From Pelagibius sp. Alg239-R121 (GTDB taxonomy: Bacteria > Pseudomonadota > Alphaproteobacteria > Kiloniellales > Kiloniellaceae): a DNA stretch of 64,000 bases. Location: contig NZ_CAMZOF010000001.1 in NCBI RefSeq assembly GCF_947331435.1, positions 1,116,001 to 1,180,000 on the forward strand. Direction: 5' to 3'. Below, piece after piece: positions 1-8,514 of this stretch (position 1 is its first letter; the number at the start of each line of letters is the position of its first letter). Made by a program: the position numbers and the translations under genes. The notes beneath the pieces are model-generated. The model was not told where the DNA came from. It searched no databases and saw only the letters and a list, made by a program, of their open reading frames with translations.

Positions 1-486
1 TGAGGGTTCGTCCAGCATAATCATTTTGGGCTTTGCCATCAGGCCCCGGCCGACCACCAGCATCTGCACCTGACCGCCTGACAACAGGCCCGAGAGCTGT
101 TTGCGCCGCTCCTTCAGGATTGGGAAGAAGCCGTAGACCTTTTCCAGATCCGCGCGTACGCCGGCCCGGTCCGATCGCGAAAAGGCGCCGAGCATCAGGT
201 TCTCTTCGACCGTCATACCGGGATAGGAATCCTTGCCCTGGGTGACCTGCACCAGTCCTGCACGCACGATTTCATGGGGCCGTTTATTGTGGATGGGTTC
301 GCCATCAAACAGGATTTCGCCGCTCCAGACAGGAAGCAGTCCGGAGATCGCCTTCAATAGTGTCGATTTGCCGGTGCCGTTGCCGCCAAGCAGCGCAATG
401 ATCGCGCCGTCGGGGACGGTCATATCAATACCGCGCAGAATTTTCAGTTTACCGTATCCGGCTTCGACGCCTTTAAGGGCGAGCAT
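1..486 (-). CDS. livF: Branched-chain amino acid ABC transporter ATP-binding protein, LivF type (partial, C-terminus off window)
   Basis: The gene starts at an ATG complementary to 484-486, preceded by GGAGGAATTG, and runs off the left edge after 162 codons. The visible protein is the nucleotide-binding domain of a cytoplasmic ABC ATPase: Walker A GGNGTGKST at residues 34-42, signature LSGGQ at 135-139 and Walker B MIMLDEPS at the edge. Segments such as VTQGKDSYPGMTVEENLMLGA are typical of LivF/UrtE, the smaller of two ATPases energising uptake of branched-chain amino acids or related amides. Only about two thirds of the usual 235 residues are present, and no partner permease or binding protein is in the window. 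The substrate therefore cannot be fixed; the family assignment is firm, the gene symbol less so. Confidence 0.85.
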   Translation of the reverse strand, partial: MLALKGVEAGYGKLKILRGIDMTVPDGAIIALLGGNGTGKSTLLKAISGLLPVWSGEILFDGEPIHNKRPHEIVRAGLVQVTQGKDSYPGMTVEENLMLGAFSRSDRAGVRADLEKVYGFFPILKERRKQLSGLLSGGQVQMLVVGRGLMAKPKMIMLDEPS

Positions 487-878
487 CCAATTCCTCCCGA
501 GAGTCCGATCGTTTTCTCTGAACCAGGCGAAAACGCGACCCAGATCCTTCACCATAATTCTCTACAGGGTGATTCGAGCCTCCGGACGCCTTGATCCGGA
601 AGAGCCACGCTCAATGCCTGCTTAGTGCAGATCGTTCCAATGATCTTCGGGAGGCACAAAATTGGAGTCAACGCCAAAGCAGGTCGCGGTGGCTGACCAA
701 AAGCCGAAACAACGCAGTTAGGGCCTTTGGTGGGATAATGATGCGTCAAATGGCTCAAAAACTAGGTGAATTGCATCATTCCTACACCAGTTGATGCATT
801 TCACTCTGTTTTGAGGTTGGCATTTGCCGATTGAGGCGTTCACATTTAAGGGCGTGTCACTCACTGGAGTTTGCCATT
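487..878. other. Intergenic region between divergent genes, no gene seen
   Basis: About 390 bases separate the divergent LivF-type and PhyH-type genes. Short reading frames here lack a ribosome binding site and recognisable similarity. The region must hold at least one promoter for each direction, but I see no convincing -35/-10 pair, palindrome or terminator. Confidence 0.5.
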
Positions 879-1877
879 ATGTCGGCCCGCGAAACCTTCC
901 AAGATCAGGGTTATTTTCTGGCTGAAAACCTGCTCGACCCAGGTGCTGATCTGACGCCAGTGATGTCAGACTATGCGAGGATACTTGAGACACTGTTGCT
1001 CGAGTTACAAAAGGTCGGGCGAGTGGACGAGGGCTGGCATCGGATGGACTTCGATGCACGAGTCAAGTTCCTTTACCACGAAGCCGGCGGGCTGTATGCG
1101 CAGAACTTCGATATCTGCGTGCCGCCTCAGGCCGGCTTGCCCAGCGACATTCCCATTTGCCTGAGCGACGCGATTTTCGGGCTCTTGACCCATAACCGGC
1201 TGCTCGATTTCGTCGAGGATCTGATCGGACCTGAGATCCGTGTTAATCCGGTTCAGCACGTCCGGATCAAGCCGCCGGAAAACCTTCTGGAAAATGCGTC
1301 GGACGACGGTGACTTTCATGCTGCGTTGCGGGTCACCAATAAGAACGGCCTGATGGCGCAGACGCCCTGGCATCAGGACAATGCAGTTCTGACAGAAGAT
1401 GCCGACGAGACCGAGATGATTACGGTCTGGTTTCCCTTGACGCCAGCACCGGAAAACATGGGGTGCCTGACGGTTGTTCCCGGCAGCCACAAAGAAGGCT
1501 TGCGCACCCACTGTCCGGGGGAAACAACCGATCTGAGCGTTCCAGCTTCGCTGGTTCCAGTGGAGCGGGCGGTATCGCTGCCGATGGAACGGGGCGATGT
1601 CCTATTCCTGCACCGGCGGATGCTGCATGCCTCGCTCACCAACAGTTCCGACCGGGTGCGCTTCAGTTTCGACTTGCGCTACCAGCCCGATGGCAAACCT
1701 ACTGGTCGCGCGCTTCTGCCGAGTTTTCTGGCGCGCTCTCACACTCAGCCGTCGGAAGTAGTGCGCGATCCAGAGGTTTGGCGCTCCTGCTGGTACGCCG
1801 CTATTCAAGCGCTGTCACAGGCGCCGGAAGTCCCGGCTTCCAATCGTTGGTCGGCGGAGGCGAGCCTTTGCGCCTGA
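879..1877 (+). CDS. Phytanoyl-CoA dioxygenase (PhyH) family protein
   Basis: A 332-residue Fe(II)/2-oxoglutarate-dependent oxygenase of the PhyH fold. I chose the ATG at 879 because GGAG lies about nine bases upstream and the protein then begins with the usual short helix (MSARETFQDQGYF); an in-frame upstream ATG at 831 has no such site. The iron-binding H-x-D appears as PWHQDNAV near residue 164, and the distal histidine and 2-oxoglutarate-binding arginine fit the GDVLFLHRRMLHAS ... RVRFSFDLRYQP region near the end. Family members hydroxylate varied small molecules, and neighbours give no substrate clue. It stands alone on the plus strand; the substrate is unknown. Confidence 0.85.
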   Translation: MSARETFQDQGYFLAENLLDPGADLTPVMSDYARILETLLLELQKVGRVDEGWHRMDFDARVKFLYHEAGGLYAQNFDICVPPQAGLPSDIPICLSDAIFGLLTHNRLLDFVEDLIGPEIRVNPVQHVRIKPPENLLENASDDGDFHAALRVTNKNGLMAQTPWHQDNAVLTEDADETEMITVWFPLTPAPENMGCLTVVPGSHKEGLRTHCPGETTDLSVPASLVPVERAVSLPMERGDVLFLHRRMLHASLTNSSDRVRFSFDLRYQPDGKPTGRALLPSFLARSHTQPSEVVRDPEVWRSCWYAAIQALSQAPEVPASNRWSAEASLCA

Positions 1878-2011
1878 GCGAAAGTGCGATCGATTTACCA
1901 GTGTTCAGGTTGAGCCGAGTTCTGGGTTTTCGATTGACGAAATTCGACCCAGTAGAGTCGTTACAAAAACAGAAATGGCGTTTGCAGTCGCATTGGTTGT
2001 ATCTATGCGTC

Positions 2012-2500
2012 ATGCCCAATCTTCTCCAAAACCTGCAAATAGCCAAAGCTACTATCGTCGAAAAACCGGCGGTCGCTCGCATGCTACAGCTTTACCTGCA
2101 CGACTTCTCCGAATTTGCCAAAGTTGGAGAGCCATACGGGGAAATCGGAAACGATGGAACCTTTCAATACGAACACTTCGATAGCTATTGGAATGAAGCT
2201 GAACGTGAAGCGTTGTTACTACGAGTGAACGGTCATATCGCTGGCTTCGTCTTAGTCAACCAATGGTCCGCGTCGAGTCTTGGCACGGATAATTCGATGG
2301 CAGAATTCTTTGTGTTGCGGAAGTACAGACGAAGCGGGATAGGAAAACTTGTGGCTTCGAAAATCATTCGGCAGCGATCAGGAAAGTGGGAAATACCGGT
2401 TGCTGATTACAATCAGCCAGCCCTTGCATTTTGGCGTTCCGTTGTCTCATCGTTGGAACATTATTCGCATGAGGAAATCCCCGGCGATGGCCGGCGGTAG
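2012..2500 (+). CDS. GNAT-family acetyltransferase, C-terminus probably cut by an amber stop
   Basis: The 162-residue reading frame from ATG 2012 has a GNAT fold resembling predicted acetyltransferases of the COG5628 type: LLQLYLHDFSEF near the start, MAEFFVLRKYRRSGIGK as the acetyl-CoA-binding motif A, and WEIPVADYNQPALAFWR as the closing motif. It probably N-acetylates a small molecule or peptide. The frame stops at TAG 2498-2500 after GDGRR, but continues in frame with YGTIWRL and further codons to TAA 2567-2569. In this family a tryptophan normally occurs at that point before a short last strand, so the TAG looks like a mutated TGG. The product may be slightly truncated yet folded, or inactive. 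A longer in-frame extension upstream of 2012 is the shadow of the PhyH gene. Confidence 0.7.
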   Translation: MPNLLQNLQIAKATIVEKPAVARMLQLYLHDFSEFAKVGEPYGEIGNDGTFQYEHFDSYWNEAEREALLLRVNGHIAGFVLVNQWSASSLGTDNSMAEFFVLRKYRRSGIGKLVASKIIRQRSGKWEIPVADYNQPALAFWRSVVSSLEHYSHEEIPGDGRR

Positions 2501-2647
2501 TATGGAACGATTTGGCGGTTGGTCCCAAACTCTGTTGAACATAACCAACGTATCGGGCAGCGCTGTTAACTCGCTAAACAATCATCTTAGAATGCATCTT
2601 GACCGAATACATTGGGTTTGCGCCATAAATCAGAAAGGTCATCGCTG

Positions 2648-3022
2648 ATGACATCGGGAAGACATATCGATCACTGGCGGGATAAGTTGGATCAAAACCT
2701 TACACCCCCTAAGGAGTTCAAAGTTTCCAGATCGCGGATCATGTATATCGAGAACAAATCTGAGGGGCTGGAAGGGCCTGCGCGCAAAGGGCGGGTCTAT
2801 TTTTCGAAATCAGGCAAGTCACTCTATTATTGTGGATTGATGTTTCAAAGCCTCAGTGGTGCAGGGATCAAGGCCAACTATTTTGAGGTTGAGTCCGGAG
2901 AGCACTATTGGATTTCCGGTCCACGCAAAGATCAAAACGACCGTTTGTATGGCGGCAACAAAGGTGTAGTCGTCGACTCTGACGTCCTCGATGAATATGA
3001 CGCTTTGATCCGATCTGCCTAA
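2648..3022 (+). CDS. Small conserved protein of unknown function
   Basis: A 124-residue protein; ATG 2648 is preceded by AGAAAGG about ten bases upstream, which decides against an in-frame start at 2612. The core RIMYIENKSEGLEGPAR ... GRVYFSKSGKSLYY ... GEHYWISGPRKD ... DRLYGG is a recognisable small soluble family found in many bacteria. Database copies are sometimes labelled 1-deoxy-D-xylulose-5-phosphate synthase, which I regard as a misannotation: it is far too short and has no thiamine-diphosphate motif. No signal peptide, membrane segment or cofactor motif is visible. It stands alone, and its function is unknown. Confidence 0.7.
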   Translation: MTSGRHIDHWRDKLDQNLTPPKEFKVSRSRIMYIENKSEGLEGPARKGRVYFSKSGKSLYYCGLMFQSLSGAGIKANYFEVESGEHYWISGPRKDQNDRLYGGNKGVVVDSDVLDEYDALIRSA

Positions 3023-3353
3023 TATCCCCATTGTGTGGGAATGATGAGGGCGAAATTTAAATTGTGTGACCAAGTGAGAGTTAACCGTTACCGACTCTCC
3101 TAGATGTGGACGCAAGGCTTTCCGCTTCACGTCTCGGCAGTGAAACTCCTGATATTGCGGCCTTAGATGTTTCTACGCGCCAAGTGGCGCGGGTTTTGCT
3201 GTCCATGGCCTTTTCGGGGCTATCATATCGCGCGGATTCTTATGCGACTCACCTTCAAAAGACTAACCGCCGCCGGTAAGATTTACGGTAATGGCGCGGA
3301 ACTCTTGTCTTTGTTGGAAGGGCGCGTTGAGGTTTAGGCCAAACTGCCTTTAA
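3023..3353. other. Intergenic region, no gene seen
   Basis: This stretch between convergent genes holds no convincing gene. A 31-codon frame from ATG 3241 has no ribosome binding site or similarity. The right end abuts the hairpin described separately. Confidence 0.5.
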
Positions 3354-3401
3354 GTCGAAAAGACCTTCCGCAACGCCGATAGCCAGCCCGGCGGAAGGTC
3401 T
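3354..3401 (-). terminator. Rho-independent terminator of the GST gene
   Basis: Perfect 11-base arms AGACCTTCCGC (3361-3371) and GCGGAAGGTCT (3391-3401) form a GC-rich stem with a 19-base loop. Read on the minus strand the stem is followed directly by TTTTC, and it begins 12 bases after the stop codon of the gene ending at 3414. Position and orientation fit termination of that transcript. Confidence 0.75.
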
Positions 3402-3413
3402 GCAATTGAACGG

Positions 3414-4292
3414 TTAGCTCGCAGCCTCGAGCTTATCCTGCGTTTTGGTGTCGAAGTCGCCGGCGTCGTGGCGTTCGTGGAGCTGCTCTTCCGGAGGGCC
3501 GGAAATACGATTGACCATGCGGCCGCGCTGGACCGCTGGACGCTCGGCGATTTCCTGGGTCCATCGTTGGACGTGCTTGTAGGATTTCACATCGAGGAAT
3601 TCACCGGCATCGTCGTAAATCCGATTCAATGCCAGCGCGCCGTACCAGGGCCAGATGGCGATGTCGGCAATGGAGTACTCGTCGCCAGCAAAGTATCGAT
3701 AGTCCGCCAGGTGGCGGTCGAGCACGTCCATCTGGCGCTTGGTTTCCATGGCGAAGCGGTCGATCGGATATTGGAATTTTTCCGGCGCGTAGGCGTAGAA
3801 ATGGCCGAAGCCGCCACCCAAATAGGGCGCGCTGCCCATCTGCCAGAACAGCCAGTTCAGGGCTTCCGTCCGTTTTGCCGGATCGGTCGGCAGCAAGGCG
3901 CCGAACTTTTCCGCCAAATACAGCAGGATCGCACCTGACTCGAAAACCCGCGTCGGTGTTGGGGTGCTGTGGTCCAGCAGCGCAGGAATCTTAGAGTTGG
4001 GATTGATATCGACGAAGCCGCTACCGAATTGTTCGCCGTCACCGATCTTGATTACATAGGCGTCGTACTCGGCACCGCTGTGTCCGAGCGCCAACAGTTC
4101 CTCCAGCATTACCGTGACCTTTACCCCATTTGGTGTGGCCAGGGAGTAGAGCTGCAGGGGATGCTTTCCGACGGGAAGCTCTTTGTCATGTGTGGAGCCT
4201 GCGTTCGGGCGATTGGTCTTTGCAAAGGTGCCCCCGTTTTCGGTTTCCCATTTCCAGACTTTCGGCGGTTCATAGGGAGAAGCATCATTCAT
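3414..4292 (-). CDS. yghU: Glutathione S-transferase family protein, YghU-like disulfide-bond oxidoreductase
   Basis: A 292-residue cytosolic GST of the nu/YghU class, using glutathione to reduce organic hydroperoxides or disulfides. The N-terminal extension (YEPPKVWKWETENGG) before the thioredoxin-like domain, the SLATPNGVKVTVMLEE segment, NPNSKIPAL and the ESGAILLYLAEKFG motif that binds the glutathione gamma-glutamyl group are hallmarks. The helical C-terminal domain (YSIADIAIWPWYG) completes the expected length of about 290. The start MNDASPYEP at 4292 fits the family; in-frame sequence further upstream belongs to the neighbouring SDR gene. It follows that SDR by 43 bases on the same strand and ends at a clear terminator, so the two may be co-transcribed. 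Confidence 0.88.
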   Translation of the reverse strand: MNDASPYEPPKVWKWETENGGTFAKTNRPNAGSTHDKELPVGKHPLQLYSLATPNGVKVTVMLEELLALGHSGAEYDAYVIKIGDGEQFGSGFVDINPNSKIPALLDHSTPTPTRVFESGAILLYLAEKFGALLPTDPAKRTEALNWLFWQMGSAPYLGGGFGHFYAYAPEKFQYPIDRFAMETKRQMDVLDRHLADYRYFAGDEYSIADIAIWPWYGALALNRIYDDAGEFLDVKSYKHVQRWTQEIAERPAVQRGRMVNRISGPPEEQLHERHDAGDFDTKTQDKLEAAS

Positions 4293-4335
4293 GTGTCGAA
4301 TTCCAATTTTTTGCAGTGATGTGTTTGAGAGATGT

Positions 4336-5031
4336 TCAGAAGTTTTCGACCCAGGGCCGGAGTTCGATTTCCCAGGCCCAGCTGGAGCGGGGCTGATCGA
4401 GAAAGTGCAGATAACTCTCGGCAATTGCGTCTGGATCCAGCATGGAGTCCGGATTGTCTGCGGCGTCAATGCGTTCCGGGCGACTGGCATTACGGATCCC
4501 ACCGTCGATGACGAAGTGGCCGATATGGATGCCCTGCGGATGGAGTTCGCGTGCCAGACTTTGGGCCAGCCCGCGCAACGCAAACTTACCCATCGCAAAG
4601 GTGGAGGACTTGGGATAACCCTTCACGCCGGCCGACGCGCCGGTGAAGAGGATGTTGCCATTACCATTCGGAATCATGCGTTTCGCGGCTTGCTGTGCCA
4701 TTAAAAAGGCACCGTAACTCGTGGTCAGGACGGCTGACTTCACGGTTTCGGGATCGAGCTCTGTGATGGCACCCCGTACTCGGGCGGAGGGATTGTAGAT
4801 CGCAATTTCCAACGGCTCTTCTATACCATCGGCTGCGGCAAAGACGTTTTCCATGTCTGCGGCGTCGGCGGCATCGCAGGATACCAGCGTGGCACCGATG
4901 TCTTTTTGCAGGCCAGCGAGTTTGTCGATATTGCGGGCCGCCAGCAGCAGCTTGTGCCCGCGCGTATGCAGCTTGCGCGCGAGGGACGCCGACAATCCTT
5001 CGCCCGCGCCGATGATGATGGCCGTTCCCAT
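4336..5031 (-). CDS. SDR-family protein with a non-canonical active site
   Basis: A 231-residue short-chain dehydrogenase/reductase. The Rossmann dinucleotide motif is GAGEGLSAS near residue 8. The serine is present in LFTGASAG, but where the usual YxxxK is expected the sequence reads STFAMGKFALRG, so the catalytic tyrosine is replaced by phenylalanine while lysine remains. A subset of SDRs shares this FxMGK pattern, so catalysis may differ or be absent. The C-terminus (SSWAWEIELRPWVENF) matches small uncharacterised bacterial SDRs. It lies upstream of the GST gene and probably shares its transcript. The substrate is unknown. Confidence 0.8.
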   Translation of the reverse strand: MGTAIIIGAGEGLSASLARKLHTRGHKLLLAARNIDKLAGLQKDIGATLVSCDAADAADMENVFAAADGIEEPLEIAIYNPSARVRGAITELDPETVKSAVLTTSYGAFLMAQQAAKRMIPNGNGNILFTGASAGVKGYPKSSTFAMGKFALRGLAQSLARELHPQGIHIGHFVIDGGIRNASRPERIDAADNPDSMLDPDAIAESYLHFLDQPRSSWAWEIELRPWVENF

Positions 5032-5197
5032 TCTTTAACATCCTCTTGTGTTGGCGACTCAAGCTTGACGCAAAAGGCCTGTGCGAACCAGATGAGTCAG
5101 ATCAAATCTTCGATAGTAAATTGGCTATTGGCTGCGTATTTCGCTCTTAAGCTTTTCTCCTCGCCGAATTCAGGGGCGAGGGGGAAGTGCGGGTAAA

Positions 5198-5938
5198 TCA
5201 AACCGGCAACATTTCGCCAACCTGCTTCTCGACAGCTTTGGGGTCGCCGAGCAGGCCTGTGTGCATTTCCTTTGCTGCGGAGTCCGGATAGACGTCTTCG
5301 TCACCCGATTCGATTGCGGCTAAAATGATCTGAACAACAGTATTGGGTGATGCCTTATCCATAGGAAGGTTGGCGGCCATGTCTGTATCCACGGGGCCAG
5401 GATAGACTCCGACCACAAGCGTTCCCTGTGCGGCCAACTCAGCCCTTACACCTTGAGTCAAGGAATGCACCGCTGCCTTTGAGGCGCTGTAGGAACCAAT
5501 CATCGGAAAGTTCACCTGCCCCGCAATGGAACTCATGTTAACGATAGCGCCGCCGTCGTTTTGGGCGAGGATGGGTGCGAATGCGCGTGTCATGTTGAGG
5601 ACGCCGAAATAGTTGATTTCCATCTCATTTCGTGCCGGATCGGTGTTGTCCGCGGAAATCAGGCCTTCGAAGGCGGCGACACCCGCATTGTTGACCAAAA
5701 TTGCAACGTCTTGATGGGCGGTTGCGGCTGCCTTGATGGTGTCCGCTTTGGTTACATCAAGCGCGACCGGCACGACGCGCCCATCCGATTTCTCTATCAG
5801 GTCGGCAAGAGAGTCCGGATTGCGGGCGCCGGCATAGACCTTTACTGCTCCAGCCGCCAAAAGCTCTTCGACAAAGGCTCGGCCGATGCCGCGGTTGGCG
5901 CCTGTGACGAGCGCGGCTTTTCCATCGATTCTGCTCAT
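5198..5938 (-). CDS. SDR-family oxidoreductase
   Basis: A 246-residue classical SDR that should oxidise or reduce an alcohol/carbonyl with NAD(P). The start at 5938 is fixed by CAGGAG about nine bases upstream and by the MSRIDGKAALVTG opening; a longer frame to 6037 crosses the operator region. TGANRGIG binds the nucleotide; NNAG, the serine in NMSSIAG and YSASK form the complete catalytic set. VYPGPVDTDMA follows as usual. It is divergent from a TetR gene across 213 bases holding overlapping palindromes, the standard arrangement for a TetR-repressed SDR responding to a toxic electrophile or quinone-like compound. The substrate is not known. Confidence 0.85.
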   Translation of the reverse strand: MSRIDGKAALVTGANRGIGRAFVEELLAAGAVKVYAGARNPDSLADLIEKSDGRVVPVALDVTKADTIKAAATAHQDVAILVNNAGVAAFEGLISADNTDPARNEMEINYFGVLNMTRAFAPILAQNDGGAIVNMSSIAGQVNFPMIGSYSASKAAVHSLTQGVRAELAAQGTLVVGVYPGPVDTDMAANLPMDKASPNTVVQIILAAIESGDEDVYPDSAAKEMHTGLLGDPKAVEKQVGEMLPV

Positions 5939-6037
5939 TCGGGGTCTCCTGAAGACTGACTGACGCTCGCCTGTCGGCAGCGTGGGTTGTTTTAAATAAC
6001 GAATGGTACTAAATGAGAGCTTGCACAAAGATGTCAA

Positions 6038-6064
6038 GGTATTAAAATACCAATCGGTATATTA
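6038..6064. promoter_or_regulatory. Probable TetR operator, two overlapping palindromes
   Basis: GGTATTAAAATACC (6038-6051) is a perfect 14-base palindrome. It overlaps ATACCAATCGGTAT (6047-6060), an imperfect dyad extending through 6043-6064. ACCAATCGGT-type sequences are common operators of TetR repressors that control adjacent SDR genes. The site lies midway between the divergent SDR and TetR genes, so it could control both. Confidence 0.6.
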
Positions 6065-6151
6065 ACGTCGAAAGTCTTGGTAAAAACCTGACTGGGTCAT
6101 TATCTCAGCGACTTGAATTTGATTCTTGGAAGCGCGCAGGAGTACAGGAAA

Positions 6152-6748
6152 ATGGCACGCGGCCGACCTCGCAAAACGGATCCGGATGCTGTTCTGGATA
6201 AAGCCGCCAAATTGTTCTGGCAGCAGGGTTTCGAGGGAACCTCCATGAACGATCTCGCATCTGCTACGGATATGGCCAAGCCCGGGCTTTATGCGACTTT
6301 CGGAGACAAGGAAGCGCTCTACGCGAAGGCGTTGGTACGCTATTTCGAAACTACTTTGCCTGTCTTCGACGAAGTCTTTGATTATCCTGGATCGCTTGAG
6401 AGCTTTGTGCGTCGCTATTTAGAAACCGTCGCTGAAGCGCTCACAGACAAGACCACTCCGCGGGGCTGTTTTATCGTCAACTCCATGGTGGACTGTGCGA
6501 ACCAACCCTCTTTGTTGGAGACCCTTGGCCGTGACTTGCACAAGAAGAGGCGCGCCGCCATTGCCAGGCGATTCCGTGGCGCCCAGAAACTGGGTGAACT
6601 GCCACCAGATGCGGATCCTAAGGCTTTGGCCGAATTTTTCTCTGGGCAAGCCTTGGCTTTAGCCGTCATGGCCCGCAGCGGTGCAGGCCGGAAAACGCTG
6701 CGCCAATTCATCGATGTTGCCATGACGGCGCTTCCGAATGCCAGTTAA
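6152..6748 (+). CDS. TetR/AcrR-family transcriptional repressor
   Basis: A 198-residue one-component regulator. ATG 6152 is chosen because AGGAG lies upstream and the protein then starts MARGRPRKTD, the usual basic leader; an in-frame ATG at 6113 has weaker support. The N-terminal helix-turn-helix (GTSMNDLASATDMAKPGLYATFGDK) is clear, and the C-terminal ligand domain includes GCFIVNSMVDC. It is divergent from the SDR at 5198-5938 and probably represses that gene and itself through the palindromes between them. The inducer is unknown. Confidence 0.88.
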   Translation: MARGRPRKTDPDAVLDKAAKLFWQQGFEGTSMNDLASATDMAKPGLYATFGDKEALYAKALVRYFETTLPVFDEVFDYPGSLESFVRRYLETVAEALTDKTTPRGCFIVNSMVDCANQPSLLETLGRDLHKKRRAAIARRFRGAQKLGELPPDADPKALAEFFSGQALALAVMARSGAGRKTLRQFIDVAMTALPNAS

Positions 6749-6768
6749 AGTCCGATCTACGACAGACC

Positions 6769-7206
6769 TTATCCAGCCTTAAGGCAGGTTCTTCTGTCCA
6801 GGTATTCTTTCAATGGGTTTGGCGGATAGAGACTGCAGTAGCGCTTGATCATTAAGTTCGCTCGACAGTGGATGATCATCACCGCTCTAATGCTGCCACC
6901 GGAGAACAACTCATTGAGGTAGTCGTTGCACTCAGCGTTTAAGTAGGTTTCCCAGGCGTTTTGTGAACGCTGCAGAGCGAGCCAGACGGGATCTTCCGGC
7001 CGGACGACGTAGGAGAGGGCAATGGCAGCCCAAACTCGATCCAGTTTTACCTTTGCTTTTTCTTCGCTCTCCTGCGCACAGGCAATCATAGCGTAGGTAT
7101 TCCCGTTGCCTTCGTCGCATGCTTGCGTGTCGACCGGGAAACTCAGCGACAAAAAAAGTGCAACGAACATTTCTTTGCTGCACGACAGCGGCATACCCAA
7201 CTCCAT
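6769..7206 (-). CDS. LprI-like (DUF1311) secreted protein
   Basis: Up to 145 residues with an N-terminal hydrophobic segment (MFVALFLSLSF) ending in a plausible cleavage region PVDTQA-CD, suggesting export to the periplasm. After it, several cysteines and the pattern LQRSQNAWETYLNAEC match the LprI/DUF1311 family, some members of which inhibit lysozyme. ATG codons at 7206 and 7194, and one directly before MFVALFL, are all possible starts; I list the longest. It converges on the TetR gene with 20 bases between them. Functional assignment rests on the family pattern alone. Confidence 0.65.
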   Translation of the reverse strand: MELGMPLSCSKEMFVALFLSLSFPVDTQACDEGNGNTYAMIACAQESEEKAKVKLDRVWAAIALSYVVRPEDPVWLALQRSQNAWETYLNAECNDYLNELFSGGSIRAVMIIHCRANLMIKRYCSLYPPNPLKEYLDRRTCLKAG

Positions 7207-7451
7207 CTTGGCTATCTGTTCCTCAACTATTTTCGCGATATCTGGGCATTCGCGGAAATAGCGATAAGCAGAGAGAGGCTATCGTCTGGCCATGAAAACG
7301 ACCGCTTCGTGGTTATTCTGCGGCAGTTGATTTTTCGCGAAGTTAGAATCTGATCGATTAGCACTGATTCAGTAAAAAGTGAAAATCAGTCTAAATTTTA
7401 CATAACGTGAGTAAGGTCGTCGCTTGAGAGCGATACCGGTTAACTGCGCTC

Positions 7452-8486
7452 TCAGGCAATCTGTGGCCGCAACGCGATGACGCCTTCCGTCCGCGCGCGC
7501 ACTTCGGGCGAAGCCAGGCAGCTGGCAACAGCTTCAAAGCCGGGCGCGCCCGGATAGGGGGCTACAAGGGTTGGAGGGCTGTGGTTCGCGGGGCAGTGGA
7601 TGATCGATTCGGCCGGGCCGACCGCGGTCAAGTCCAGGATCGCGCTGGATCGCGTAAGTATGAAGAGTGACCGGGCATCGGATCCGCGATGACGCAGGTA
7701 CGCGGCGACGGCTTCTTGAGAGTCCTGATCCAACCCCGCCTCAACCATATCGATAACCAGAGCTACTGATTTTGAGGACTCCAGTGTGACGATGAGCGCG
7801 AGTAACGCGGGGGACGTGGTTGCTCCTTCTTCGGTGAACCACCGAACAGTCTCCGCCACGCGTGATTTGAGTGACGAATCCCTATCCATCCGCCCTAGCG
7901 CCACCGCGCCTTCATCGTTCAATCGGTCCAGGCCTACAAAGCTGGTGTCCGGAAGGGTTTCAGCGATGGTTTGAGCCAAGCGTGTCTTGCCGCTCCCCAA
8001 AGGCCCGATAATGTAGTTAAGAGGTCGAACATTTTGCAGCTCGAACCTTTCGCCACCCCAGGGCCAAGGTAGATCAAAGGCGACGCTGACTTCGGTGGCC
8101 GGTTGCACCAGACGTGCAAGCTCGCTGATGGCCGGTGGTCGGCCTTGAGTGAGATCTGCCCGAACTGTGCGAAGCGTTTTGAGAGAATCGGTCAACTGGC
8201 GAATCCGGCCTTCAAGTGTTGCCTCATGTGCGGCCAGAGCCGGTTCAAGGAACTTCGGATCTCCCTTTAACACTTTAGCTACCTGGGTAAGGCTGAGGCC
8301 AAGTGCGCGCAAGGCCGCAACTTCGCCGGCTTGGGACATTTCAGCCGGACCATAGGCGCGCCAACCTGCTTCGGTGCGGAGCGGAGCGACCAAACCACGC
8401 TGTTCATAAAGACGCAGAGCCTTTGTCGAAACACCGAGCTGCGCGGCGGCTTCGGATGGACTCAGGTATCGTTCTGGATAGCTCAT
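7452..8486 (-). CDS. MerR-type regulator fused to a P-loop ATPase-like domain
   Basis: A 344-residue protein, more than twice the length of typical MerR regulators. Residues 1-75 are a MerR winged helix (YLSPSEAAAQLGVSTKALRLYEQRGLV ... GWRAYG) followed by a dimerisation helix to about 130. The rest resembles an ATP-binding domain: NYIIGPLGSGKTRLA is a Walker A P-loop near residue 160, and SVALVIDMVEAGLDQ looks like a Walker B. No ABC signature motif is obvious. MerR proteins that bind small molecules twist a promoter with an over-long spacer; such a promoter is visible 30 bases upstream. The gene is divergent from a Bcr/CflA exporter, suggesting drug sensing. The role of nucleotide binding is unknown. 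Confidence 0.75.
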   Translation of the reverse strand: MSYPERYLSPSEAAAQLGVSTKALRLYEQRGLVAPLRTEAGWRAYGPAEMSQAGEVAALRALGLSLTQVAKVLKGDPKFLEPALAAHEATLEGRIRQLTDSLKTLRTVRADLTQGRPPAISELARLVQPATEVSVAFDLPWPWGGERFELQNVRPLNYIIGPLGSGKTRLAQTIAETLPDTSFVGLDRLNDEGAVALGRMDRDSSLKSRVAETVRWFTEEGATTSPALLALIVTLESSKSVALVIDMVEAGLDQDSQEAVAAYLRHRGSDARSLFILTRSSAILDLTAVGPAESIIHCPANHSPPTLVAPYPGAPGFEAVASCLASPEVRARTEGVIALRPQIA

Positions 8487-8514
8487 GAAGCACCTCGATG
8501 TTTCTTAACTGCCA

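Noticed and set aside
2648-3022. Label as 1-deoxy-D-xylulose-5-phosphate synthase
   Set aside because: The family sometimes carries this name, but at 124 residues it lacks thiamine-diphosphate domains and cannot be that enzyme.
3241-3336. 31-codon frame in the gap before the GST terminator
   Set aside because: No ribosome binding site, similarity or neighbour logic.
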